From: Singulisphaera sp. GP187
GTDB lineage: Bacteria > Planctomycetota > Phycisphaerae > Phycisphaerales > SM1A02
Assembly (NCBI GenBank): GCA_945896765.1
Contig: CAMDEL010000027.1
Span: forward strand, 1-12,059
Direction of reading: 5' to 3'
DNA length: 12,059 nucleotides
The translations under genes were made by a program, and so were the position numbers. Below, one piece after another: positions 4,821 to 12,059 of the stretch (position 1 is the stretch's first letter; the number at the start of each line of letters is the position of its first letter). The notes beneath the pieces were generated by a model. The model was given only the letters and a program-made list of their open reading frames with translations. It was not told the DNA's origin and made no database searches.

Positions 4821-6150
4821 CTGATGCGCTACTTCTCGGCGCGTACTTTTTTTCGTACTTCGCTTTGAGTTCCGTTTGATGGCTTGTGAGTTCGATGCTT
4901 CGTCCATCGAGCCACGCACCGCGAACACTGGACTTGATCTCGAGTGGGTCGCCGTCGTGCAACAGTAAGGTTGCGCTGTGACCGACAACAATCACGCCAT
5001 ATCGATCACCGACTCCGCACAACTGCGCTGGAACTCGGGTGATCGCCGCAAGCGCATCTTCACGCGGCATGCCAAATGACGCAGCCATTGCAGCGTGATG
5101 AACAAGATTGCGATCATTCGAAGGTTCGTCTCCTGTAGCGATTGCAACATCGATTCCTTTCGTCGCCAAGCGGGCGGGCAGTGTGTATGCAGAGTCATAG
5201 TCCTCGTGTGCAAATCGCGGCAAACTGAGAACTCCTTGCACGATGACTGGAACCTTATGAGCAAGCAATAAGTCAACGACAGCAGGCGCGCCTTTCCCTC
5301 CAACAATAATCGGCTTCATGCCGCGTCTTGTGGACCAGAGGATCGCCGATTCGATTTGACCCGCGCTCGCCGCTTCGATGAAGAGTGGTCGAGATCCATC
5401 AAGCACATCCCGCAATCGTTCAAAGCGTAAATCAACCGACAACTTAGGGTCGTCAGTGCGTGCTTTCGAATATGCCAAAGCCGCGTCGAAGAAATCATCA
5501 AAGGCACGAAGGGTGATGCGGCGTTGCTTTTCTTGTTCTTGCGCATTCTTTGCGGTGAACCAACGAGGCGCGGGCTCGGTTGATGGCCATTGAAGAACTG
5601 TTCCAGCATCAGGTACGACAGCAAGATCATCGGTTGTCCAACCGTTCAATCGAATCAAACTTGCTTCGCCACTGACATTTCCACCTTGTGGAAAAACCAA
5701 AGCAAGCAACACGCCACCAAGCCGAGCGACTGGAATTAAGTTGCTATCAGGATTGACCGAAAGCCACGCAGCAACTTCTGGATGGAATGGACCAAATTCA
5801 GTGCGGTCATCAGTCGCTCGCACTTGTTGGGTCTCGATCAATCCAAGAGTTGTCGCGCTGGAAATAAATCCAGGCGTCAGGTGCATTCCAGTTGCGTTGA
5901 TGCGCTGTGCGTTGGTCGGAGGCGCTTCGCCCTTTGATCCAACTGGCGCTCCAGTTCCCAAAGAGACAATCATTCCATTCTCCAAAATCACAAATCCATC
6001 TTGAATGACCGCAGCACCTTGGACGGCCGTATGAATGATCGCGTGCTCGATGATGATCGGCGTGGTTTGCGCAGGTGCGGGAACGATCGTGCTTTGCGCA
6101 AAGATTCCGCTGAGATGAATTGAAATGAAAACCGAAAGAAGAGGTGTCAT
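4780..6150 (-). CDS. Exported amidohydrolase-like protein, HxH motif lost
   Basis: This 456-residue protein has the fold pattern of imidazolonepropionase-like amidohydrolases. A signal peptide (MTPLLSVFISIHLSGIFAQ) predicts export. The first beta-sandwich part (IIEHAIIHTAVQGAAVIQDGFVILENGMIVSLG) is intact, but the metal-binding strand reads PGFISSATT (93-101) where active members read PGxIDxHxH, so D and both H are replaced by S97, A99 and T101. Later parts keep the family shape: PIIVGGKGA, GIDVAIATGDEP, then ALAAITRVPAQLCGVGDRYGVIVVGHSATLLLHDGDPLE. It is probably a non-catalytic partner of the protein encoded just upstream. The ATG at 6150 overlaps that gene's stop (ATGA), with GGAG ten bases before it, so the start is well supported. 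An in-frame extension to 6219 is rejected because the signal peptide begins at 6150. The low-complexity tail overlaps the opposite lipoprotein gene. Confidence 0.88.
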   Translation of the reverse strand: MTPLLSVFISIHLSGIFAQSTIVPAPAQTTPIIIEHAIIHTAVQGAAVIQDGFVILENGMIVSLGTGAPVGSKGEAPPTNAQRINATGMHLTPGFISSATTLGLIETQQVRATDDRTEFGPFHPEVAAWLSVNPDSNLIPVARLGGVLLALVFPQGGNVSGEASLIRLNGWTTDDLAVVPDAGTVLQWPSTEPAPRWFTAKNAQEQEKQRRITLRAFDDFFDAALAYSKARTDDPKLSVDLRFERLRDVLDGSRPLFIEAASAGQIESAILWSTRRGMKPIIVGGKGAPAVVDLLLAHKVPVIVQGVLSLPRFAHEDYDSAYTLPARLATKGIDVAIATGDEPSNDRNLVHHAAMAASFGMPREDALAAITRVPAQLCGVGDRYGVIVVGHSATLLLHDGDPLEIKSSVRGAWLDGRSIELTSHQTELKAKYEKKYAPRSSASATSDSTPAKSPAP

Positions 6151-9100
6151 CGTGATATTTCTCCACATCCACAGTCGCCTGCAGGACGAGCGGATCGACT
6201 GTCCACTCCACGCCGCCAAAGGTCCATCAAGTAAGTATCTCTCGAACCAAGCATGCTTTCACGAAGTCGCGTTGGGTGCGGCTTTGATTCATCGGAATCG
6301 CTTTGCTCGTTTGGTTTTTTATCTGTGTCTTTCTTTTCAGTCTTCTCATCGGGCTTGCCTTTTAATTGTGCTGCAGAAACAATCAATTGTTGACGAAGTG
6401 TTTCGCGTGGCGCTCGCGCTGCGAGATCATTAATGCGATCAAATCGCTTTGTCCCTTCGACCCAAGTTTGTTCGCAGAAGGCGAATGGGCTGAGCGGATC
6501 GCCAGACCATAAAACGAGATCGGCATCTTTCCCCTGTTCAATACTTCCAGTTCGATCACCGATGCCAAGTTGCTTTGCAGGGTTGATTGTGACAAATTCA
6601 AGCGCGTTTGTTGGTGGCAGATTTCCATACTTCACAGCCTTTGCCGCTTCAGTATTGAGATGTCGAGCAAGTTCATTCGAATCTGAATTGAAAGACATCA
6701 ACACTCCTTGGTCACGCATCATTGCTCCATCCCACGGAATCGCATCCATCACTTCCATCTTGTATGCCCACCAATCGCTGAAGCACGATCCGCCCGCACC
6801 GTGTCGTGCGATTGCATCGGCGACTTTGTATCCCTCCAAAATGTGCTGAAAAGTTCCGATACGAAATCCAAACTCATCAGCGAGGCGAATGAGCATCAGG
6901 ATTTCATCTTGGCGATACGCGTGACAATGAATGATTCGCTTGCCTTCGACAATTTCTGCAAGAGCCTCGAGTTCGAGGTCGATGCGCGGAGGGATGTGAG
7001 AAGCGCTATCCACACGAGTTGCAAATTCTTTTTGGGCAGCGCGATATTCGACAGCAGCACGAAATTGATCGCGCATGAATGCCTCGACTCCCATACGTGT
7101 CTGTGGGTATCGCCCATTTGGGCGAACGACATTCTCTCCAAGGGCAAATTTGATTCCAGGCTTTGCTGTTGACACCAGCCACTCAGCACCTGGCGATCCC
7201 CATTTCAATTTCACCACGCTGTTCTGCCCGCCGATTGGATTTGCGCTTCCATGCAGTTGATTTGCGCAAGTCAATCCACCGGCGAGTTCGCGATACCAGC
7301 CAACATCAGAGGAATCGATGACATCATTGACTCGTACTTCAGAAGTGCACGCTTGAGTCCACTCGTTGACACCTCCATCAATTCCAGTGTGACTATGACA
7401 GTCGATCAATCCAGGAGTGAGATGCCGACCAGCGCAATCGACAACCTTCGCGTCGCTTGGCACCGATAGATTTTTTCCAACTTGCACAATGATTCCATTT
7501 CGAATGATGACGTCGGTGTCTTCAAGAATTCCAGCGGGGGTGCTTGTCCAGACTGTTGCTCCACGAAAGATCACGTTTTCTTTGGCGGGAATTGAGGAAT
7601 ATCCAAAGTCGCCAAAGGGAAAGGTCATAGGGACATCTGGTCGAGTTGGGGGCTTTGCTGGTGGATTCTCCAATGGTTTTTCTGTCGATTGATCCGCCGT
7701 TTTTTCATCGCTTACAACTTTCACCGCCTCTGCTTGGGCTGGAACAGCGGAGAACAATGTGGAAATTCCACTTGCAGGCAGAACTTCTATTGTCAGGCGA
7801 TCTCCATCTGCACGCAGTGTGCAGCGCAAGGGCCCTGCCATGCCTAGAGCCTCACCATCGACTACGAATCCACCATGCAACCGTTCGAGTGAAACATTGC
7901 TTGCACTTGTTGATGTCTTGGTTGCGTCTGCAGCCGTTGCCTCAAACACGATTGTTCGCTTCTTCGCATCAATCACGACGATGCGTGCTGACCCATCAAG
8001 AAGCGTGAGAGAGAATCGTCCCGCTCCCACAAAATCATTTTCGAATGGAGTTTTATCCTGAGCTGCCGCGTCATATGAACGACCCGCAATCCAAACTTCG
8101 GTAATGCGAGAATCCTCTGCAAAAAGCGGACCATCGCTGACAGTCAAATTTGCCATTCGTCCTTTTTCGATTGTTCCAATCGTGTCGCTCATTCCAAGCA
8201 ACGACGCAGGCGCAGTTGTCAAAGCGGCGATCAACTGCGCCTCACTCAGACCAGCCTCACGTGCTTCGCGTGCGCGAGCGGGAAACGAATCTCGCTGCTT
8301 TAGACGGCTTGTCGTCAACGAGACAGGAACGCCGGCGGCGATAAGTCGAGCAGCATTCGATGGCGCTACGGCCCAACTTTCCAGATCCCGCAGCGAGATG
8401 CTCTCTGATAATCGTGGCGAGGAAAGTTCTGGTGGTTGAGGGAAATCGAGCGGCACAATAATCGGCAGTTTCATCGCTGCGATCTCATTGAGATTGCGAA
8501 ACTCTCCACCGCCTCCCAATATCGAAGCATTCAACTTGAATTCTTGCGCGAGTCCCCCAGCGCGCAGCGCATCAAGTTCGGTTGAAGCATCAAAGAGAAC
8601 TCGATCATTCCCACTGATCGCTTGCGCGAATGCATCGAGCGCTGCTGCCGCAACAGGGGGATCGTTTCCAGTTGGGTGCGCATTCCAAACATCTACGGAT
8701 TTTGCTCGCCATCGTGCATCGAGAAATGTTTGCCGCAAAAGCGCAACCGCACCCATCGTTGAGTTTGGATATGTAGGAGTTCGCCACATATCTTCATTAT
8801 CATTCTCTGATCGTGCATCCGGCGGACTTCGACCAAACGATAGGAACTGGCCTGCGTCTCCTCCGATGGTTCGCTTTCCATTTGGTTCCATTCCCAGAAG
8901 CACAACTGCACCACTGCCACGAAAGATTCCAGAGTTGGGATATGTCGCGGCAATTGTGAATCCCAGCGCGCGCAATTCTTGGCTTACTTCGGCAGAAATT
9001 GGCGGCAAATCTTTGGTAGAGACTTGAGGAGTCACGTTGGAATTCCAATGCGCTCCCGCATCGCCTGCAACTTTCTTTGCAAGCACAGCGGAGTTGAGAA

Positions 9101-9401
9101 TCAATGCAGGCTCGATAAATCCAGCCATCACCGTTTTGCCGCGTCCGTTATGAATCGTGGCGCCGGCAGGTATAGAAATATTCACAGTGGGCCCGACAGC
9201 TTCGATCCAACCATTTCGCATCAGAATCGTCGCGTCATCTATCTTGACGAGTGGGGAAGTGAAGACGGTGGCGTGCTCGATTGCGTCCCATCGAACATCG
9301 GACGGGCGCATGCCGTTGACAGGTGGCGATTGCGCAACTGCGCCACTGTTCCAAGCGAAGGCGAGGAAGAGAGAAAGAAGATAAAGTTTTTGACTGATCA
9401 C
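6147..9401 (-). CDS. Exported fusion of two amidohydrolase domains
   Basis: This 1084-residue protein carries an N-terminal signal peptide (residues 1-23, AVA before Q) and two amidohydrolase modules. Module 1 (about 38-440) has the family's strands and the closing LTTAPASLLGMSDTIGTIEKGRMANLTVSDGPL, but its metal strand reads AGFIEPALI (93-101), with A99 and I101 in place of HxH. A beta-rich linker (about 455-600) ends in a Pro/Lys segment. Module 2 (about 610-1010) looks active: PGLIDCHSH with H669 and H671, HCHAY with H827, FQHILEGY with H853, and NSDSN with D907, the ligands expected on strands 1, 5, 6 and 8. It probably hydrolyses a cyclic amide or peptide-like substrate outside the cytoplasm, but the substrate is unknown. 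The tail (about 1028-1084) is charged. The GTG start follows a TACACT box by six bases and an in-frame TGA by three bases. Its stop overlaps the next amidohydrolase start. Confidence 0.92.
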   Translation of the reverse strand: MISQKLYLLSLFLAFAWNSGAVAQSPPVNGMRPSDVRWDAIEHATVFTSPLVKIDDATILMRNGWIEAVGPTVNISIPAGATIHNGRGKTVMAGFIEPALILNSAVLAKKVAGDAGAHWNSNVTPQVSTKDLPPISAEVSQELRALGFTIAATYPNSGIFRGSGAVVLLGMEPNGKRTIGGDAGQFLSFGRSPPDARSENDNEDMWRTPTYPNSTMGAVALLRQTFLDARWRAKSVDVWNAHPTGNDPPVAAAALDAFAQAISGNDRVLFDASTELDALRAGGLAQEFKLNASILGGGGEFRNLNEIAAMKLPIIVPLDFPQPPELSSPRLSESISLRDLESWAVAPSNAARLIAAGVPVSLTTSRLKQRDSFPARAREAREAGLSEAQLIAALTTAPASLLGMSDTIGTIEKGRMANLTVSDGPLFAEDSRITEVWIAGRSYDAAAQDKTPFENDFVGAGRFSLTLLDGSARIVVIDAKKRTIVFEATAADATKTSTSASNVSLERLHGGFVVDGEALGMAGPLRCTLRADGDRLTIEVLPASGISTLFSAVPAQAEAVKVVSDEKTADQSTEKPLENPPAKPPTRPDVPMTFPFGDFGYSSIPAKENVIFRGATVWTSTPAGILEDTDVIIRNGIIVQVGKNLSVPSDAKVVDCAGRHLTPGLIDCHSHTGIDGGVNEWTQACTSEVRVNDVIDSSDVGWYRELAGGLTCANQLHGSANPIGGQNSVVKLKWGSPGAEWLVSTAKPGIKFALGENVVRPNGRYPQTRMGVEAFMRDQFRAAVEYRAAQKEFATRVDSASHIPPRIDLELEALAEIVEGKRIIHCHAYRQDEILMLIRLADEFGFRIGTFQHILEGYKVADAIARHGAGGSCFSDWWAYKMEVMDAIPWDGAMMRDQGVLMSFNSDSNELARHLNTEAAKAVKYGNLPPTNALEFVTINPAKQLGIGDRTGSIEQGKDADLVLWSGDPLSPFAFCEQTWVEGTKRFDRINDLAARAPRETLRQQLIVSAAQLKGKPDEKTEKKDTDKKPNEQSDSDESKPHPTRLRESMLGSRDTYLMDLWRRGVDSRSARPAGDCGCGEISR

Positions 9402-9407
9402 CTCTCA

Positions 9408-9413
9408 AGTGTA
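9408..9413 (-). promoter_or_regulatory. -10 box of the amidohydrolase fusion, leaderless type
   Basis: On the minus strand TACACT is followed by TGAGAG and then the GTG start. GAGAG touches the start codon, too close to act as an SD. An in-frame stop just upstream rules out a longer protein. The TAnnnT position equals that at three other genes. Confidence 0.5.
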
Positions 9414-9487
9414 TGAGTGGCGACCAAAAATCTGTTGCGAAATTTGGCTTTGGATTTTAGAGGCGAACCACAGAAATAAACAAAGGA

Positions 9488-9787
9488 TTAGTGGTGGCGA
9501 AGTTCTTCAAGCATGCGATCAATCGCAGCAGAAAGCCTTGATTCTGTGTCGAATGATCCATCAGCAATCATTTTCTTAATCTTTGCGATGCGTTCAGCTC
9601 GGACTTCCGGCAAAGCCCGCAAATGAGCAAGGTGTCTGGCATGTTCCTCTGAATGATCTTCCAACTTTGAAGCGAGCGGCCGAACATTCGAACACTCATC
9701 AACTTTCATCGTCGGTATAACTGAGGTCATTGTTTCGGTTGCGCTTGTCATGGTTCTATTCTTCGTTATTCGTATGGATTCGGACAT
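9488..9787 (-). CDS. FlgM-like anti-sigma-28 factor
   Basis: This 99-residue protein matches the C-terminal sigma-binding part of FlgM: PEVRAERIAKIKKMIADGSFDTESRLSAAIDRMLEEL (residues 60-96), with the R-xx-RI-xx-I-xxx-I-xx-G core followed by a second amphipathic helix ending in LEEL. FlgM holds sigma-28 (FliA) inactive until it is exported through a finished flagellar hook. The first 55 residues are polar and look disordered, as in the family. The start at 9787 is set by AGGAG eight bases upstream; in-frame starts at 9856 and 9886 lack one. No flagellar gene lies nearby; the next gene on the strand, 86 bases on, is an amidohydrolase. It could regulate another sigma factor of this kind. The call rests on the pattern of the last 40 residues only. 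Confidence 0.65.
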   Translation of the reverse strand: MSESIRITKNRTMTSATETMTSVIPTMKVDECSNVRPLASKLEDHSEEHARHLAHLRALPEVRAERIAKIKKMIADGSFDTESRLSAAIDRMLEELRHH

Positions 9788-9795
9788 TGATAAAA

Positions 9796-9800
9796 CTCCT
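9796..9800 (-). promoter_or_regulatory. Shine-Dalgarno site of the FlgM-like gene
   Basis: On the minus strand AGGAG is followed by an 8-base spacer (TTTTATCA) and the ATG at 9787. It decides the start among several in-frame candidates. Confidence 0.65.
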
Positions 9801-9864
9801 GCGACCGTTGCTTCAGATCCATCTTCAGCATCGGCCTGACGTCGTACTCGTGACATCCTTGTAG

Positions 9865-9885
9865 TGAGCCCAAACTCTAGGCTCA
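9865..9885. repeat. 6-bp inverted repeat in a divergent spacer
   Basis: TGAGCC (9865-9870) and GGCTCA (9880-9885) pair around nine bases in the 177-bp spacer between the FlgM-like gene and the lipoprotein gene. It could be an operator for either gene. At this length it may also be chance. Nothing else clear was seen in the spacer apart from the -10 box at 9950. Confidence 0.3.
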
Positions 9886-9949
9886 AGATACATATCGTCC
9901 TATCGAATCCAAAGTCTTCAACTATTCAAATTGTGTGTGCAAGGCGAGT

Positions 9950-9955
9950 TATGAT
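9950..9955 (+). promoter_or_regulatory. -10 box of the SPOR-like lipoprotein gene
   Basis: TATGAT is followed by nine bases and the ATG at 9965, with no SD in between. The predicted transcript start lies two or three bases before the ATG, so the mRNA is leaderless or nearly so. No good -35 is seen. Confidence 0.45.
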
Positions 9956-9964
9956 CCACCCAAC

Positions 9965-11014
9965 ATGTTTGAGCGCAATTCAACTTTGTTTGTGAAATTC
10001 ATATCTTGTGTCTTGATTGCTTCGACATTTGGATGTGCGAATACCCCCAAAAATTCAAAGAAAAATGCGCTTTCTGAAGAGTCGAGTGACCCCAACGCTC
10101 TTTTCAGTGATACCGCAATCGCAAATGGTGAAGAGAATGGCATCTTGGCTGGTACTGCCGGTAAGACCACAAAATCCACGACAACAGGGAAATCACCGAG
10201 TTGGTCCGTTCCGGGAAGTCCCCAAACTGCTGCGCAACCCACCGCAGCGATTGAGGAGCCAGTTTCGGTTCCCGCCAAAGTCGGTGCAAAAACAAATTCT
10301 CAGAGCAGTGATTCTAAAGTTGCAACAAATGAAGATCGGCGATGGGGAATTGTTTTGTTGTCTTTTTCTGGTGATGATCACGCACAACTCGCGGAGGCTG
10401 CATGTGTTCAACTGCGCCGAAAATTTCCTCTGCTGGCCGAGTCGTTCGCACGCGAGAAGTCAAACGGATCTGTGGTTATGGTTGGTCGATTCACGGGCAC
10501 AGATGATCCAGCGGCGATACCAATGGTGAAACAAGTCCAAGCACTGACGGATGGGAACGAGCGTCCCTTTGCAAGATCATTTCTATCGCGAGTTGATACA
10601 GCGCGCGTGGGTCCATTGGGCGCATTTGATTTACGCCGTGCGCGACTTGCGAATCCAAATGCTCGAACTCTCTATTCGATGGAAGTAGCGGTGTGGAGTG
10701 ATTTTGGTTCTGGCGAGATCACTCTCGAAGAGATTCGCCGCAAAGCCGAGGCGTACACAGCGCAGTTGCGGGCACAAGGTCTGCCAGCATTTTTTCATCA
10801 CGATGATGATCGTCGAATGAGTATGGTGACCGTCGGACTCTTTGGCGAAGATGCATACGACGCCAAGACGACGCTGTACTCGGATGAAGTCTTGGCCATC
10901 AAGAAACGATTTCCAAAATTGAAGGTGAACGGCGAAGATCTCTTGAGGCCAATCCGAAAGGGATCACAAGAGACAGTCGCCGAAAAAACTGTAATGATCG
11001 AGGTTCCAAGGTGA
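9965..11014 (+). CDS. Probable lipoprotein with two SPOR-like repeats
   Basis: This 349-residue protein has a hydrophobic signal segment ending STFGC (C24), a loose match to a lipobox with T and F at the -3 and -2 positions. Residues 25-125 are a Ser/Thr/Pro/Lys-rich linker. Two regions with SPOR-like strand-helix-strand layout follow. The first (about 127-195) runs from WGIVLLSFSGDDHAQLAEAACVQLRRKF to GSVVMVGRF. The second (about 237-318) runs from YSMEVAVWSDF through AEAYTAQLRAQGLPAFFHHDDDRRMSMVTVGLF. SPOR domains bind denuded peptidoglycan, so a cell-wall role is possible, but the match is by shape and not by exact motif. The ATG at 9965 is chosen because the signal begins there; an ATG at 9935 would add ten polar residues before it. 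Its stop overlaps the GTG start of the delta-prime gene. Confidence 0.75.
   Translation: MFERNSTLFVKFISCVLIASTFGCANTPKNSKKNALSEESSDPNALFSDTAIANGEENGILAGTAGKTTKSTTTGKSPSWSVPGSPQTAAQPTAAIEEPVSVPAKVGAKTNSQSSDSKVATNEDRRWGIVLLSFSGDDHAQLAEAACVQLRRKFPLLAESFAREKSNGSVVMVGRFTGTDDPAAIPMVKQVQALTDGNERPFARSFLSRVDTARVGPLGAFDLRRARLANPNARTLYSMEVAVWSDFGSGEITLEEIRRKAEAYTAQLRAQGLPAFFHHDDDRRMSMVTVGLFGEDAYDAKTTLYSDEVLAIKKRFPKLKVNGEDLLRPIRKGSQETVAEKTVMIEVPR
11000..11003 (+). promoter_or_regulatory. Shine-Dalgarno site of the delta-prime gene
   Basis: GAGG is followed by seven bases (TTCCAAG) and the GTG at 11011, inside the end of the upstream gene. Together with the GTGA overlap it fixes the start and suggests translational coupling. 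Confidence 0.5.
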
Positions 11015-12059
11015 CTGTGCCTCGTGCTGTTGGCAAACCCAAATCCGTGCGCACTCCTCGCGCAGAAGCAGAGACAGGCTCTCCAGGCGATTTGTATGTT
11101 TCTTCGCTGGCGCGTGTCGCATTGGATGGGCAGATTCTTGGACAAGATCAAGCGCTGGAAACACTCGCAAAAGCGCTTGGATCTGGGCATTTCCCGCATG
11201 CTTGGATTTTTCATGGGCCAAGAGGAACGGGCAAGTGCACAGCGGCATTACGTGTTGCCGCAGTGATTGTTGACCCACTTTCCGGCGATGCCCAGCGAAC
11301 AAAGTGTGCCGCGAATTTGCATACGCCAAGCGCCACATTTTTGCGCGCCGGAACACATCCAGATGTTCGGATCATTCGTGCAGAACTTGCGGGGTCGAGT
11401 GCAGATCGAGAATTGCGCGATCGTAAGCAGAACAATATTCCAGTTGCTCTGTTACGCGAGCACATGATTGGCGGAGTTTCGAGTGGAGGCGCGAGAATTG
11501 ACGCAGCTGTCTATCGATCAAGCGTCATGGGCGCTGGAAAAGTTTTCATTATCGACGAAGCAGAGCGATTAGAAACAGACGGGCAAAATGTTCTCTTGAA
11601 GACACTTGAGGAGCCTCCGCCAGGGACAGTCATCATCTTGGTGACAAATAGTTTGGACCGATTATTGCCAACAGTTCGGAGTCGTTGTCAAACACTCGGA
11701 TTCTTTCCGCTTGATGAAGCGCAGATGTCTGGATGGCTTGACCGAAATCTTGGAGAGGTGAATGGCGCAGCGCGCGAATTTGTGCAGATGTACGCAGCGG
11801 GATCTCCCGGCGCCGCAGTGACAGCGGTCGAACTTGGCTTGCAATCATTACACGCCGATCTCTTGCCAATGATCGATCAATTGGAGCGCGGAGATTTTCC
11901 ACTGGCTATGAGCGACCGAATGAATGATTTCGCATCAGAGGTTGCAGAAGCGGCGGTCAAGCGAAATGAAAACGCGAGCAAAGAAGCAGCAAATCGGCGG
12001 GCAACTGGAGTGATGTTTTCGGTAATTGGTGCAGAGGTTCTGCGCCGAATGCGTTCGAG
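11011..12059 (+). CDS. holB: DNA polymerase III delta-prime subunit, truncated by window end
   Basis: This is an AAA+ clamp-loader subunit that, with delta and tau/gamma, opens and loads the beta sliding clamp at replication forks. The visible 349 residues include GQDQALETLAKAL (family GQ box), Walker A GPRGTGKC (69-76), Walker B VFIIDEAERL (D182, E183), LLKTLEEPPPGTVIILVTNS (sensor 1 region) and the clamp-loader motif VRSRCQTL. The SRC motif and the position after an unrelated gene favour delta-prime over DnaX, but a short DnaX-like paralogue is not excluded. The four zinc cysteines usual between Walker A and the GxHPD segment are reduced to one (KCAANLH, then GTHPDVRII). The GTG start at 11011 overlaps the upstream stop (GTGA), with GAGG seven bases before it. 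The C-terminal collar domain continues past the window. Confidence 0.85.
   Translation, partial: MTVPRAVGKPKSVRTPRAEAETGSPGDLYVSSLARVALDGQILGQDQALETLAKALGSGHFPHAWIFHGPRGTGKCTAALRVAAVIVDPLSGDAQRTKCAANLHTPSATFLRAGTHPDVRIIRAELAGSSADRELRDRKQNNIPVALLREHMIGGVSSGGARIDAAVYRSSVMGAGKVFIIDEAERLETDGQNVLLKTLEEPPPGTVIILVTNSLDRLLPTVRSRCQTLGFFPLDEAQMSGWLDRNLGEVNGAAREFVQMYAAGSPGAAVTAVELGLQSLHADLLPMIDQLERGDFPLAMSDRMNDFASEVAEAAVKRNENASKEAANRRATGVMFSVIGAEVLRRMRS

Noticed and set aside
6151..6219. Longer N-terminus for the 456-residue amidohydrolase-like protein
   Set aside because: The extra 23 residues are in the coding region of the upstream gene and precede the signal peptide. The ATG at 6150 with its ATGA overlap explains the start.
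9820..9835. GCCGATGC on the minus strand as a sigma-28 promoter for the FlgM-like gene
   Set aside because: The -10 half resembles GCCGATAA, but no TAAA lies about 15 bases upstream and the last two bases differ.
9788..9886. Longer N-terminus for the FlgM-like protein (starts at 9856 or 9886)
   Set aside because: These starts lack a well-spaced SD, whereas the ATG at 9787 has AGGAG at eight bases and gives the usual FlgM length.

Overview
The window reads as chromosomal DNA from a Gram-negative-type bacterium of mid-range GC, most plausibly a planctomycete of the Phycisphaerae kind. That placement is inference. It rests on the many exported lipoproteins of unknown function, a tandem amidohydrolase fusion, a degenerate M16 peptidase, a FlgM-type protein away from flagellar genes, and scarce Shine-Dalgarno (SD) sequences. 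No rRNA, tRNA, transposase, CRISPR array or phage gene was seen. No stretch above 300 bases lacks a gene; the largest gap is about 177 bases.

Layout: (i) 1-420, an unrecognised arginine-rich protein. (ii) 517-943 on the minus strand, a 7Fe ferredoxin and, upstream of it, a very short gene for an 18-residue Lys/Ala peptide. The two are separated by a perfect 13-bp hairpin. (iii) 1060-3338 on the plus strand, dapB, an M16-family protein coupled to it by a TTGA overlap, and a small unknown protein. (iv) 3351-4820, two divergent envelope genes only 30 bp apart: a PDZ lipoprotein (minus) and a small lipoprotein (plus). (v) 4780-9787 on the minus strand, a FlgM-like anti-sigma factor, a 1084-residue double-amidohydrolase fusion, and a third amidohydrolase coupled to it by ATGA. 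(vi) 9965-12059 on the plus strand, a SPOR-like lipoprotein coupled by GTGA to a truncated gene for the DNA polymerase III delta-prime subunit.

Three translation-start modes stand out. Operon-internal genes start on 4-bp stop/start overlaps. Two small genes (the Lys/Ala peptide and the FlgM-like gene) have good SD sequences. Most first genes instead have a TAnnnT box ending six to nine bases before the start codon and no properly spaced SD, which points to leaderless mRNAs.

The most notable items are the hidden Lys/Ala micro-gene with its 11-bp inverted repeat and hairpin, the recurrent leaderless-promoter geometry, and a three-domain amidohydrolase set in which only one domain keeps its metal ligands. 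The M16 protein has also lost its zinc motif. No classic defence or mobile system was found.
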